Shown here: in pieces, positions 49,127-58,374 of the stretch
Layout of the letters: each line of letters starts with the position of its first letter
How positions within the stretch are numbered: the stretch's first letter is position 1
Source of the DNA: UBA5342 sp965662645
GTDB taxonomy: Bacteria > Bacteroidota > Bacteroidia > Bacteroidales > UBA5342
DNA: 64,000 nucleotides
Direction of reading: 5' to 3'
NCBI GenBank assembly: GCA_965662645.1
Contig: CBFIII010000009.1
Location: 1-64,000 of the forward strand
Made by a program: the position numbers and the translations under genes
Notes under the pieces: model-generated
What the model was told of the DNA's origin: nothing
What the model saw: the letters and a program-made list of their open reading frames with translations, nothing else
Database searches by the model: none

Positions 49127-49156
49127 AATAATTAGAATCCAACATTCTAGACCACT

Positions 49157-51643
49157 CTATTTACTCACAGGGACTAAAAAGGATTGTACTTGACCTTTGT
49201 CCTTTAACTGAAAGACATAGAGAGATTCACTTAATTCGGTATTGAAAATTATTTCTTTATTATTTAGTTTTTTTGACCATTTCAAATTGCCAGACAAATC
49301 GTAAACAGAGAGTTCCACACCTGGGACATAGTTCGATAAGCTAATGCGCTGACCATTGAAAGGCACTGGAAAGAATGCTGAGGTCTGTGCTTGCTCTTGT
49401 CTCAAAGCTGCGACAGAACCATCGGCCACACGCTTAATAGGCTGACTAGACAAGACGAGCTCATCCCACGCAAAGGTGGTACGTTTGAATTTACCATCGC
49501 TCCCAGCTAAAAAGTCGGGATGAGTACTTGCTACCGCACCCCACTGTGTAGAGTTGAGTAAGGAAATATGTCCCACCTGCAAATTGTTTTTCTTGAAATA
49601 GTCTAAATCGCACACTAAATCGACCCATTCATCTGCTGGTAAATTAGAAAAATCAAATCGGGCAACGCCTTGACCATTGTTCCAAATATGCTTGGTATTA
49701 ATGGCAACAGAAGCCCCTCCATTATTGACACTAGAACGGTAATGCATAACATGCAAATAGCGAGTATCATCGGTAATGGTGATACCTGCTGAAGGTTTCA
49801 CTTGATTAAGCTGATCTATTTTAACCCCTTTTTCCACTATCCAGTTGAGCCCAGGAGTCGTATCAATAGGCATCCAAACGATGTTGTTATCCCATTTAAA
49901 ATTTTCTATTTCAACGGCAAAACACTTATGCGTACTATTGATGTCATCTTTTTTAGGATTGTCGATAATATGCTCGGCAACTAGCGTACCTGATGACGCA
50001 AAATAAGAGCTCATCTTGGCTTGTTTAACAGAAGACGCATCGGGGGTAAAGGTGGTTTCGAAAGTCGCTATCTGTTTTTCTTTTAGCGGCAAAAGAGTAA
50101 CATCACTCCCCCACCAGTCATTGCCTGGCGAGTAAGTCTTGGCAAGCATAGCTTTGCGCTGGTTTTCAACATTAGGGAGCGTATTTTGTTCTATGTTAGT
50201 GATGCGTTGTTGTTCGCTCACAGCATTATATAAAGGATCTGGCACAGGATATAAAGCATTGACACTTGTAAGATAAGCATCCATCTCTGCCCGTAAAGAA
50301 TCGACCAACGTGCTATGTACTGCAGCTAAATCATTGGCTTCTGCTACATCGGAGGACAAGTCGTAAAGTTGATCTACATCACCTTCGTAGCGATGCATCA
50401 GTTTCCACTTGCCTTTGCGAAGAATAGTGACAGGTTCACCGCCTTGGTTAGCGTAATGTGGGTAGTGCCACACAATGCTACGACCACCGATAGTATCGCC
50501 TTTAACAATAGGTAATAAACTTACACCATCGACATGATCTTGAGGTCGCATATCGGCATCTACAAGATCTAAGACGGTAGGATATATATCTACACCAGAT
50601 ATAGGTGTTTTGGATTCTTTGTGTCCAACATTGAGCCAAGGGACTTTAATAAGAAAAGGAACTCTGAAACCACCTTCGTAAGGGTTCCCTTTACCCATTT
50701 GCAAAGGGAGATTCGACGTGGAATAATTATCCCCAGCACTTACACCACCATTATCAGAGGTAAAGATAATGGCTGTATTTTCTTCCAAACCAAGCTCTTG
50801 CATAGCATCAAGAACAAGCCCTACAGCATCATCCATCGTTTCGATAAGACCAGCATAAATAGGATTGTCTTGTACAATACGGGTAGGTAAATATTTACCC
50901 ATTTTAAAGCCTTTATCAGCGATACCCATAGAATCGGCTTTGTCTCTAAACTTTTGCCACTTCTCTTTGGTGGTTTGAATAGGGCCATGTACCGCGTGAA
51001 AAGAAAGATAAGCAAAGAACTTTTCGTCCTTGTGCTCTGTCATAAAGTTAACAGTTTCTTCGGCTAAACGCATAGTTAAGCTTTCGCCAGGGTAATTTTC
51101 GTCAATATTTGCATTATCAAAAGGGGCATAATATCCCCCACGAGGTGTACCTCCACCACGACAGGTAGCATAATCAAAACCGTGCTCAGCGGGACCTGAT
51201 TGATAGCCCATATGCCATTTTCCCGTAAAAAAAGTGGTATAACCTAAACTTTGCATAGCTTCTGGCAAAGTAGTAGCCGCTACGGGTAAAGTATTCACAT
51301 AACTAGGTGGCAAAAGCTTACTGTAGCGATTATTAAGGCGCCAATCTTCGCCAGAACGAGCTTCCAACCAGTCGGTAACTCCATGGCGTGCGGTGCTTTG
51401 CCCTGTCATAATACTGACACGTGAAGGACTACAGACATTACAGGCCGCATAGCCGTCGGTAAAGACCACGCCCTCTTGTGCTAATTTATCGACATTAGGA
51501 CTCTCATAGTAGTCGCTACCCATAAAACCGAGATCATGATACCCTAAGTCATCAACTAATATGACTAAAACATTTTTATGTTCTGGAGTGGCTCCAAATA
51601 AAGTAAGAGCAGAAAGGGTAAAAAGTAATAATAGGTGTTTCAT
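49157..51643 (-). CDS. Secreted S1 sulfatase with jelly-roll module and T9SS sorting domain
   Basis: This 828-residue sulfatase is exported by T9SS, unlike the other five in the window. Signal peptide to about residue 18; VLVILVDDLGYHDLGFMGSD is the metal site; VCSPSRVS carries formylglycine Cys71; FTGKWHMG, SFHAVHGPI and FTSDNGG follow. After the catalytic domain (to about 460) and a spacer comes the module shared with the GH30 protein (about 560-735; RYLHVMHYRS, DEWVDLVCDL, FAWDELVLSSQPIKR) and a sorting domain (ELSVYDLSGNLKW to SFLVPVSK). It would desulfate polymer outside the cell. It is downstream of the GH16 gene by 150 bases on the same strand. Confidence 0.92.
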   Translation of the reverse strand: MKHLLLLFTLSALTLFGATPEHKNVLVILVDDLGYHDLGFMGSDYYESPNVDKLAQEGVVFTDGYAACNVCSPSRVSIMTGQSTARHGVTDWLEARSGEDWRLNNRYSKLLPPSYVNTLPVAATTLPEAMQSLGYTTFFTGKWHMGYQSGPAEHGFDYATCRGGGTPRGGYYAPFDNANIDENYPGESLTMRLAEETVNFMTEHKDEKFFAYLSFHAVHGPIQTTKEKWQKFRDKADSMGIADKGFKMGKYLPTRIVQDNPIYAGLIETMDDAVGLVLDAMQELGLEENTAIIFTSDNGGVSAGDNYSTSNLPLQMGKGNPYEGGFRVPFLIKVPWLNVGHKESKTPISGVDIYPTVLDLVDADMRPQDHVDGVSLLPIVKGDTIGGRSIVWHYPHYANQGGEPVTILRKGKWKLMHRYEGDVDQLYDLSSDVAEANDLAAVHSTLVDSLRAEMDAYLTSVNALYPVPDPLYNAVSEQQRITNIEQNTLPNVENQRKAMLAKTYSPGNDWWGSDVTLLPLKEKQIATFETTFTPDASSVKQAKMSSYFASSGTLVAEHIIDNPKKDDINSTHKCFAVEIENFKWDNNIVWMPIDTTPGLNWIVEKGVKIDQLNQVKPSAGITITDDTRYLHVMHYRSSVNNGGASVAINTKHIWNNGQGVARFDFSNLPADEWVDLVCDLDYFKKNNLQVGHISLLNSTQWGAVASTHPDFLAGSDGKFKRTTFAWDELVLSSQPIKRVADGSVAALRQEQAQTSAFFPVPFNGQRISLSNYVPGVELSVYDLSGNLKWSKKLNNKEIIFNTELSESLYVFQLKDKGQVQSFLVPVSK

Positions 51644-51793
51644 TGTGGGGGTTTATTAAGTTAAGGGGTGAAAAAATAAAAGACATAGAATATGGGTGTC
51701 TAAAATAAGCTTGATGACACGTCGTACACTGGCGTCAGAGGTCATTTTAAGACACACATCACTAGGGGTTAAAACATTGAAAAATTGATTAAG

Positions 51794-53365
51794 CTAATAA
51801 ACGAACACCTTTCGTGTTGTACTAAGCCCTTCGATATTCTGAATAGATATGATATAAGTTCCTTTCATCAAAACATCGGTAGATATATTGGCAGTCTTAC
51901 TATTGAGCCTATCAGTACTCATCAGCAAAGCTCCGCTAAGGTTATAAACACGATAGCTCGCTATTTCTTGTTCAGACTCAAGGGTGAAGCTCTCTCCACG
52001 CTTGCAAATATTGGGAAACACTTCTAATGATGCAGCTTTGTGATTTATTAGAGATGCTGACACCACTTTATCTAAACTAACATTATCGATGTAAGCAACA
52101 TTCCAATTTTTACTCAGTTTGAGTGTCACACGTTTGACTCCTGCAGGAATAGTAACTTGTTTCTTTAAGGTGGTATTGGTATTGGACTGGGTTTTTAATT
52201 CCAAAATAGAAGTGTTATTAGCATAAATTTCAGCCATTAAAGTCGCAGGACCTTTTGTACTATGGTTGTTAATGGCGGAGGCCGCATGAGCATTCTGTAC
52301 ACGACCAGAAAATTCAAAATTATAGGTTTCTCCTGGTATTACCGTAATACTTTGGCTGATGATGCGCTCACTCGGAATACCTGGCATACGACAATAATTA
52401 GATGTGGCAACGGGATAACTCCCTTCTGAAAGCAATATGTCGGAGTTACTCTTAGCCCACGTTGTATTGTCTTCAAAATCGCCATTCATAACAAGATTAG
52501 GGTCTTCATTACTACCGGTTCCTTCGCCATCATATTTCCATACACGGATGTAATCAACATAAGCATTTGTAAGTTCACCAAAAGGCTGTGAAGTAAAATT
52601 ATCACCTTCGTAACCAAAGCTAGCACCATCAGAAAGCCAGAGGAATTCATCGGCTTTCACCACCCATTTAGGATCGGCATAGCTTACTTTTAGTTTGCCA
52701 TCATAATAAATCTTCATAAAATCCTCGGTCCAATGCATCGCAAAAGTATGGTACCCGCTATGGATACCCGGGGTGCTATACTGTTTGGTACTAGCCTGAT
52801 GATTGGCACCATAACCATCGATATGCACTACGGATTTGGTATAATCCTGTAACCAAGCTGATTCAAATATATCAATCTCAGCACCATCATTGGCTGTACC
52901 ATCTACATTACCCATATTAGGTCCTTGTAACCAAAAAGCGGTATGTGTACCTTTGGCCGCATCGGCTATTTTGATACGTGCTTCAAAGTAGCCATACTTT
53001 GTTTGGTACTTATTAGCTGTATGAATGCTGCCACAGTGCATCGTATTACTATTGGGTTTAGAAACTTTTAGCACTAAATTACCATCAGCCTCAGAAACGT
53101 TGTACGATTTCCACATCCAATACTGAATACCCAACTTAGGACGAGCAGCTCTCGAACTGGTTGAATTATCAACATTCCATTTCGTAAGGTTTACTAGTGT
53201 ATCGTTAAACTCATCACTAAAGTCTAACACCCAGTCCCCCGAGATTCGAGTATTATCAGGTTGTGCATTCTCAGGAGTCTCACTATCTACAAAGTCTCTA
53301 GCTTGAAGAGCAAGGGGAGATAATAAGAGACAAGCGAATATAAAAACCGGTTGATATAGCTTCAT
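51794..53365 (-). CDS. Secreted GH16 endo-glycanase with carbohydrate-binding and T9SS domains
   Basis: A 523-residue protein with a signal peptide (to about 22) and a GH16 beta-jelly-roll (about 40-280). GAEIDIFESAW contains the catalytic ExDxxE: nucleophile Glu163, Asp165 and acid/base Glu168, the beta-bulge form seen in agarases, porphyranases, carrageenases, laminarinases and endo-galactanases. DFSDEFND and FWLQGPN are further family features. A second beta-sandwich (about 290-440; NLVMNGDFEDN, YIDNVSLDK) resembles CBM4/CBM9-type modules, and the C-terminus is a sorting domain (SYRVYNLSGALL, KGTYIISIQN). It cleaves a beta-linked galactan or glucan backbone outside the cell; which one cannot be decided by eye. 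Confidence 0.87.
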   Translation of the reverse strand: MKLYQPVFIFACLLLSPLALQARDFVDSETPENAQPDNTRISGDWVLDFSDEFNDTLVNLTKWNVDNSTSSRAARPKLGIQYWMWKSYNVSEADGNLVLKVSKPNSNTMHCGSIHTANKYQTKYGYFEARIKIADAAKGTHTAFWLQGPNMGNVDGTANDGAEIDIFESAWLQDYTKSVVHIDGYGANHQASTKQYSTPGIHSGYHTFAMHWTEDFMKIYYDGKLKVSYADPKWVVKADEFLWLSDGASFGYEGDNFTSQPFGELTNAYVDYIRVWKYDGEGTGSNEDPNLVMNGDFEDNTTWAKSNSDILLSEGSYPVATSNYCRMPGIPSERIISQSITVIPGETYNFEFSGRVQNAHAASAINNHSTKGPATLMAEIYANNTSILELKTQSNTNTTLKKQVTIPAGVKRVTLKLSKNWNVAYIDNVSLDKVVSASLINHKAASLEVFPNICKRGESFTLESEQEIASYRVYNLSGALLMSTDRLNSKTANISTDVLMKGTYIISIQNIEGLSTTRKVFVY

Positions 53366-53512
53366 AACTGAAATTTTAAAAATATGTTTACATATAATAT
53401 TAAAAAACCAAACAAATAGAACTGCATATTATCGGTTCTACCATCAGGATAAACAATGCACTTTAGAAGTCAAACTCTATTGATGTAAAAATGGTTAAGA
53501 ACACAAGAACAC

Positions 53513-54226
53513 CTAGTCTTGAGGAGCAAACCATTCAAAGATTAATGCCGCCACCTTTTCATGACCCAGTTTATTGATATGGTTAGCCTGCGCCATATAT
53601 GGAGCTAAAGCTGTGCCACTCGCCACCATATCTTTAAACATCTGATAACTATCAATAAGCCCAACCCCTTTTTCTTTCGCAATTGCTCTTATTTGTGCCG
53701 AATGAATAGCTAATGGAGCAGAATCAGATAAAATATCTTCATGAGTATCAGGCGTAGGGGTGAATAGAATCACTTTTATATTTTTAGCAAGCGCCATATC
53801 TACCATATCTTCCCACGCCTGACGTACATCCTCAAGGGGTGTTTTACGGTCATTAAGGGCATAGTCAATAAATAAAACATCTGGATGCATAGGCAATACA
53901 TCATCTTCAAAACGTAAAACGCCCTGTGTTGCATGCTCGCCACCGATAGACGTTGTAATGGTATTAATGACCGCATAGGGATAAATCTCTTTTATCAACT
54001 TAGTGGCTAATCGTGGATAGGCACCAAAGGTATGCACTACTCCACGGGTATAATAACCAGTAGGCACACTGTGTCCGTGATAGACTATATTGATAGTCCT
54101 ATTGTTGGGCCATTTTTTGTTTAATTCAATTTTTGTGTCATTCAAATACGTTTTCAAATTGACCTGAGCAAAGACCAAACTTACGCAAAAGAAAGCAAAA
54201 ATAAGAAGTGTTAGTTTTTTCATCAA
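53513..54226 (-). CDS. SGNH/GDSL-like esterase
   Basis: A 237-residue exported protein (signal peptide to about 21) with an SGNH hydrolase layout. Block I is YHGHSVPTGY with nucleophile Ser53 in GHS instead of GDS; block III is IDYALND with Asn126; block V is NHINKLGHE with His216. The acid residue usually three positions before that His is Gln213 here, so the triad may be a dyad or use another acid. Likely substrates are acetyl or other ester groups on the polysaccharide. It precedes GH16 on the minus strand by about 150 bases and has a promoter-like TATATTTG upstream. Confidence 0.75.
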   Translation of the reverse strand: MMKKLTLLIFAFFCVSLVFAQVNLKTYLNDTKIELNKKWPNNRTINIVYHGHSVPTGYYTRGVVHTFGAYPRLATKLIKEIYPYAVINTITTSIGGEHATQGVLRFEDDVLPMHPDVLFIDYALNDRKTPLEDVRQAWEDMVDMALAKNIKVILFTPTPDTHEDILSDSAPLAIHSAQIRAIAKEKGVGLIDSYQMFKDMVASGTALAPYMAQANHINKLGHEKVAALIFEWFAPQD

Positions 54227-54270
54227 TGTATTATTAGGGCAACAAAGACCTCTAGACCTTCATTTCACTG

Positions 54271-54278
54271 CAAATATA
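54271..54278 (-). promoter_or_regulatory. Promoter -7-like element for the SGNH-GH16-sulfatase unit
   Basis: TATATTTG on the minus strand matches TAnnTTTG exactly and lies about 45 bases before the SGNH start. No convincing copy of the TGTCCGAAATTG repeat is found 21 bases upstream. Confidence 0.45.
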
Positions 54279-54405
54279 GAGATGAAACGTGTGAGCTATT
54301 GGGTCATATTAGTCTATAATTATGAGAAAATCGACAGACAAGAATTTGACAACAAAAGGGAACTCAAATGAGCAAAATACGCATTTAAGGACTATACCCC
54401 CCTAT

Positions 54406-54439
54406 AAAAAAGTCAGCCCAAGGAAATCCTTGGGCTGAC
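54406..54439 (-). terminator. Intrinsic terminator of the 54507 gene
   Basis: A perfect 13-bp arm (GTCAGCCCAAGGA with its complement) with six T residues on the minus strand, about 70 bases after the stop. It separates the 54507 gene from the SGNH gene. Confidence 0.9.
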
Positions 54440-54506
54440 ATCAACTATATATACATTCTCTTCGGGACAAGCATTATCTATTTGTCCATTTAATGAAGGA
54501 ACTACT

Positions 54507-55850
54507 TTACTTCTTCACTATTTTTTCAGTAAGAAGTACATTACCTAAAGCATCTCTTCCACGAACAAGGTAGATACCAGATTCTAAATCTGAAAGCTCA
54601 ATAACATTATCAACGACAGCCTTAGTGTACACGCGAGTGCCAGATAAATTAATAACATCTAACATCAATAAACTTCCACCAACAACTGTTAGCTGATTAT
54701 CAACCAATGTAGGATAAACAGAGATTGAAGTGCGCTGTACTGCATTAATAGCAGAAGCACCACCACGAGGCATAGAGTCTGTAGTGAATACTACTTCATC
54801 AATATATAGTACACTATCTGATGTATTCAAGTTACTACCCCTGAAGTCAAGAATAAAGCGAATCGAATCTACCATTGTTCCAGCAGTAGCTTTTTCTGAA
54901 ATATCAAATACTAAGTCTTGCCATTCATCATTAGGCACTAAACTATCTTTAGCAAAATAATCAACACCATTCTCAGGCATCATACGTACCGACAATAGAG
55001 GTGAAGTTGTTGATTTTGCCATAATATGAAGATAACAATCTTTCTTAGGTAACATAAGATCAGGAGTAATATAATCAACTAGGGCATAAAATGTTTCTTT
55101 AGCATCACCTAATTTTAAACACTTAGAAGTTGTATTAATGCCAGCCATGTCAGGATTGTCTTCAACAGAAGCGATTGCACCAAATCTAGAAGCCCATGTC
55201 AACTCACCATCTTCCAAAGTACTTATTGTTTGTGTTAAACTCTCAGGAATCACCACATCCGAAAATCGTGACAAAGGATTATCATTAATAATAATCTCAT
55301 CGAAATAGACATGAGTAAACATATCAGTAACAAAAGCGTTACCCGACTCCCACTTCATATCGCCAAAGAAATTCAAGGTATCTACGGTCATTCCTAAATA
55401 CTGAGCAGGAAGCTTAAATACCATATCTTGCCAATAATCTGCCTGATCTACATCATAGGCAGTCAAAGGGCGGTTAGCTGATTTAGCCTGAATATTTTCA
55501 AAAGTAACAGCGATATCCGGCTTGGTATAACAATTGACCAAAACATGCACATAATAAGCACCTGAAGTAGGAATCGTCATCTCTTCGATAGGAATAGCTA
55601 CGTTAGCTGTCCATACACGTGCTACAGTAGTTCCATTGTCATAATCCTCACCATAATATTGACCACTATTGGTCGTATTATTGTCGTCATCTGAAAATGG
55701 GTTTTCAATCTCCTCGAAAACACCGCCTCTGACACCTTCTACAGCTGCAGGCTTAACATCGTCAAAATTACATAGTACCTTTTCTTCAAAAGCAAGAAGG
55801 TTAAAACTAATAAATGCAATAAGACCTAAGAGTAAACTAAATTTTTTCAT
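54507..55850 (-). CDS. Secreted two-module protein with T9SS domain, function unknown
   Basis: The ATG at 55850 begins a clean signal peptide (MKKFSLLLGL, ending NLLAF). The 447-residue product has two copies of an uncharacterised beta-rich module (about 20-215 and 215-360) and a sorting domain (SVYPTLVDNQLTVVG, LESGIYLVRG). Each module has a Y-x-H-[IV] strand (YYVHVLVNCY; CYLHIMAKSTT), WQDMVF or WQDLVFDIS, and ends in a YFDEIIINDNPLSR or YIDEVVFTTDSMPRG segment. The same module is a C-terminal appendage of the GH30 enzyme and the T9SS sulfatase, suggesting a carbohydrate-binding role. There is no catalytic motif I recognise. The divergent gene at 56930 is its paralogue. Confidence 0.75.
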   Translation of the reverse strand: MKKFSLLLGLIAFISFNLLAFEEKVLCNFDDVKPAAVEGVRGGVFEEIENPFSDDDNNTTNSGQYYGEDYDNGTTVARVWTANVAIPIEEMTIPTSGAYYVHVLVNCYTKPDIAVTFENIQAKSANRPLTAYDVDQADYWQDMVFKLPAQYLGMTVDTLNFFGDMKWESGNAFVTDMFTHVYFDEIIINDNPLSRFSDVVIPESLTQTISTLEDGELTWASRFGAIASVEDNPDMAGINTTSKCLKLGDAKETFYALVDYITPDLMLPKKDCYLHIMAKSTTSPLLSVRMMPENGVDYFAKDSLVPNDEWQDLVFDISEKATAGTMVDSIRFILDFRGSNLNTSDSVLYIDEVVFTTDSMPRGGASAINAVQRTSISVYPTLVDNQLTVVGGSLLMLDVINLSGTRVYTKAVVDNVIELSDLESGIYLVRGRDALGNVLLTEKIVKK

Positions 55851-56929
55851 AATTTTTATATTTAAAATAGGTTGATAAAAGAATTCTACTAGCAAAGCAA
55901 TGAAATCAAACGTTTAACAATTGTGTCTATTCCACCAAAAATTAAGACAAACCCGTCATTAAACACCAATCAAGAAATAGCAAACAACGCACAATGATTC
56001 AGAAAAACCCCATAACCACCTCTTCTTATGAATACTAACATCACATAAAGGCATAAACAAGATGCAAAACGCTCCAGAAATTCACAATACACACCAACGT
56101 TATTTGGTGCAATAAATGTCAACCTACAAGCAAATAAACCTTCAAAAGACAATAAATACATATGCGTCCTTGGTAGCTTGCAGTACCGAAGCCGCTAAGC
56201 GGCATAACCAATTATATAACAGTACAAGTATCAAAATGTTTTAAGTGTCTAAAGCGTTGCGCTGAGTACTTCGAATTCTAAGACATAAACAATAGTGAGT
56301 AAAAAGCAAGTACAGGGCACCTTACCTACCGGCAGGCAGGTGGGGCTAAGCCCCAAACGTAAAACACACCTGCGAACTAGCGAGTAGGCATTACACACAT
56401 CACTTATTCTAATTAAAATCACTTGAGACCTGTATGAAATATATAAACTTCGCTAAAAAAACACAACCACACCCCTTGATGGACAAGAAAATGTCAACGA
56501 ACATGTATCAAAATCATTAAGAAGAAAGAGCAAACACTAACAAAACTCAACTCCATATACTATGTATATAAACAAGCCTCTTTAGACCAAACACTCATAT
56601 CACCTTTTGTTCAAAAAAAACCACTAGCCTGCACTGCAAAAAAACCACACTAACCACAGACAAACCACACAACCACACATCAAAAGATTAATAATACAGA
56701 CAAAAGAAACATTCACAGCTTACGCTTCATAAAATCGTATCATACTAATTTACAAAACATAAAACAAACAGAAGAAATCTAAAAAGAGGCAATGGCCGCG
56801 TAAAGAGAGCTATTCTTGTTTTTTGACTGATTTATTATACAATATGACGAAACCCTCCATACAACTATATGCATAATAATCTTGTTTTGCATTAGGTTAT
56901 TCAATTTAATAATTTAATACAACTCAAAG
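55851..56929. other. Divergent intergenic region between paralogues
   Basis: About 1.08 kb without a supported gene. It contains the right arm of the inverted repeat (56175-56272), and a palindromic GC-richer patch (CCTACCGGCAGGCAGG and GGGGCTAAGCCCC, about 56325-56355). Both flanking promoters should lie here, but I could not identify a convincing -7/-33 pair. Confidence 0.45.
56175..56272 (-). repeat. Inverted-repeat arm, right of the 49-56 kb gene block
   Basis: The minus strand contains ATAATTGGTTATGCCGC, GCGGCTTCGGTACTGCAA and CAACGCTTTAGACAC, matching the plus-strand copy at 48764-48890 with substitutions and small gaps. Confidence 0.6.
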
Positions 56930-58225
56930 ATGAAAAAAATTACTTTATTAATTAGCTTATTATCAATTATGGTAATAACTAATGCTCAAACTTTAAATGT
57001 AGATGTGTCTGATTTTGAATCTGCACAGGCAGTATCGGCAGCTTCTGGTGCTGTCGCTAGTATTATCGCAAATCCAAGCAAGGATGCCCATAACTTAACC
57101 GACAATGTGCTACAAATAAGCCGAACTTCTTCAAATTGGTGGGAGCTCGTTGACTTACCAACTGATTTCAACATCCCAGCATCTGGTAACTGCTATGTTC
57201 ATGTACTGGTAAAATCTAGTGTTGCTCTTGATATCGCCTTTAGAGCTTATCCAGACAATGCGACTACAATGAGAGCCAGCATGCCTTATAATGGCAATGA
57301 TGAATGGTAGGATCTTGTTTTCGATTTAGGATCTAAAAAAGCGGCTGGCTTTAATGTTACAGCAATTCGATTGCTTGATGATGTACTAAAGAAACTAAGC
57401 ACTACTACTTTTGCATATTTTGACGAAGTTATCGTTAATGAAAGTGCGACTCCTCGCATTCATCCTTGGGGTACTCCAGAGACCCTAGATACAATCATTT
57501 CAAATTTTGAGGCCGTAGGTGTTGACAATTGGCTTACATTAGCACAGGCATCAATGGTGAAAATTGAAAATCCTGATATGACAGGTGGCTCTATTAATGC
57601 CTCAGACTCTTGTATCCAACTTGGCGATTCAGTTATCAACAAATGGGCTTGGATCGAAAAAGAATTAATCCTAAAAGTTCCAGTATCTGCATGTTATTTA
57701 CACGTAATGGCAAAATCAACAGTGAGACCAAATCTTATACTAAGAACTATGCCAGATAATGCGACCAATATTAATCCTATTGACACTTTAATCCCAGACA
57801 ATACCTGGCAAGATTTAGTTTACGAAATTTCGGCTCATAAATTACCCGGATATGATATTACCTCACTGCGATTTTTGCTTGATTTATTTCAGAACAACCT
57901 TAACAATACAGACAGTACTATCCTTTTGGACAACATCATCATCAATAGCAATGCCACTCCTCGTACATCTGTAGCAACATCTTTAAAAGCACTTGCTACT
58001 ACTGAGATATCTATCTATCCTAACCCAGCAAGTGATCGTCTTAACATTAGCGGCGAAGGCCTTGCTAGCATAAGTATCTACAATGCTGCGGGACAAATGA
58101 TAATGCAATCTTCTGATCTAGATGGTGGCATTAACATTAATAGATTGCAAAGCGGTATCTTCTTTATCAACTGTAAAGACACCAATGGTAAAACCCTCGC
58201 AAACAAAACATTCATTAAAGAGTAA
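56930..58225 (+). pseudogene. Secreted two-module T9SS protein interrupted by an in-frame amber codon
   Basis: The frame is 432 codons long and would encode a paralogue of the 54507 protein: signal peptide (ending TNAQ), two beta-rich modules (about 20-165 and 175-345) and a sorting domain (ISIYPNPASDRLNIS, LQSGIFFINC). Codon 127 (57308-57310) is TAG within DEW-stop-DLVFDL; the paralogous modules read WQDLVFD, so a CAG Gln codon has become TAG by one change. The reading frame is otherwise intact to the end, with no other lesion, so the mutation is recent or the stop is read through. As it stands, translation gives a 126-residue fragment (56930-57310) without a sorting domain; the second part (57371-58225) has an ATG but no signal peptide. 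Confidence 0.85.
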
Positions 58226-58239
58226 ATCAAACTAAAGAT

Positions 58240-58275
58240 AAAGTAGAGTGCATGGTATTTGCACTCTACTTTTTA
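58240..58275 (+). terminator. Intrinsic terminator after the 56930 gene
   Basis: A perfect 13-bp stem (AAAGTAGAGTGCA with its complement) with a 7-base loop and T-rich tail, 15 bases after the stop codon. Confidence 0.9.
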
Positions 58276-58374
58276 TCCCCCAAGTATCACGCTTAATAAG
58301 AAAAGAAGACACTAAGATCCGACTACAACTGAACATCAGCCAACTGGCAAATGAATGTAATAACGGTCCCACTT

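Larger units (their letters stand above)
47842..49156. other. Repeat-rich intergenic region
   Basis: About 1.3 kb with no supported gene. It holds the quartet terminator, a partial relative of the 24.5-kb repeat near 47946 (AATACCAATATGACATTAAA), a palindrome-rich block with CCCTAACGGG and CCGTTAGGAGCG (about 48190-48420) that looks like a dispersed Bacteroidota intergenic repeat, one arm of an inverted-repeat pair (48764-48890), a locally GC-rich patch (about 48915-49090), and the terminator of the minus-strand sulfatase. Confidence 0.5.

Noticed and set aside
55970..56161. 63-codon minus-strand frame in the divergent intergenic region
   Set aside because: Cys- and Phe-rich low-complexity reading with no start context; it is adjacent to repeat DNA.
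56318..56365. Short GC palindromes as a structured RNA
   Set aside because: Two unrelated small hairpins in a repeat-like patch, with no flanking promoter or conserved structure visible.
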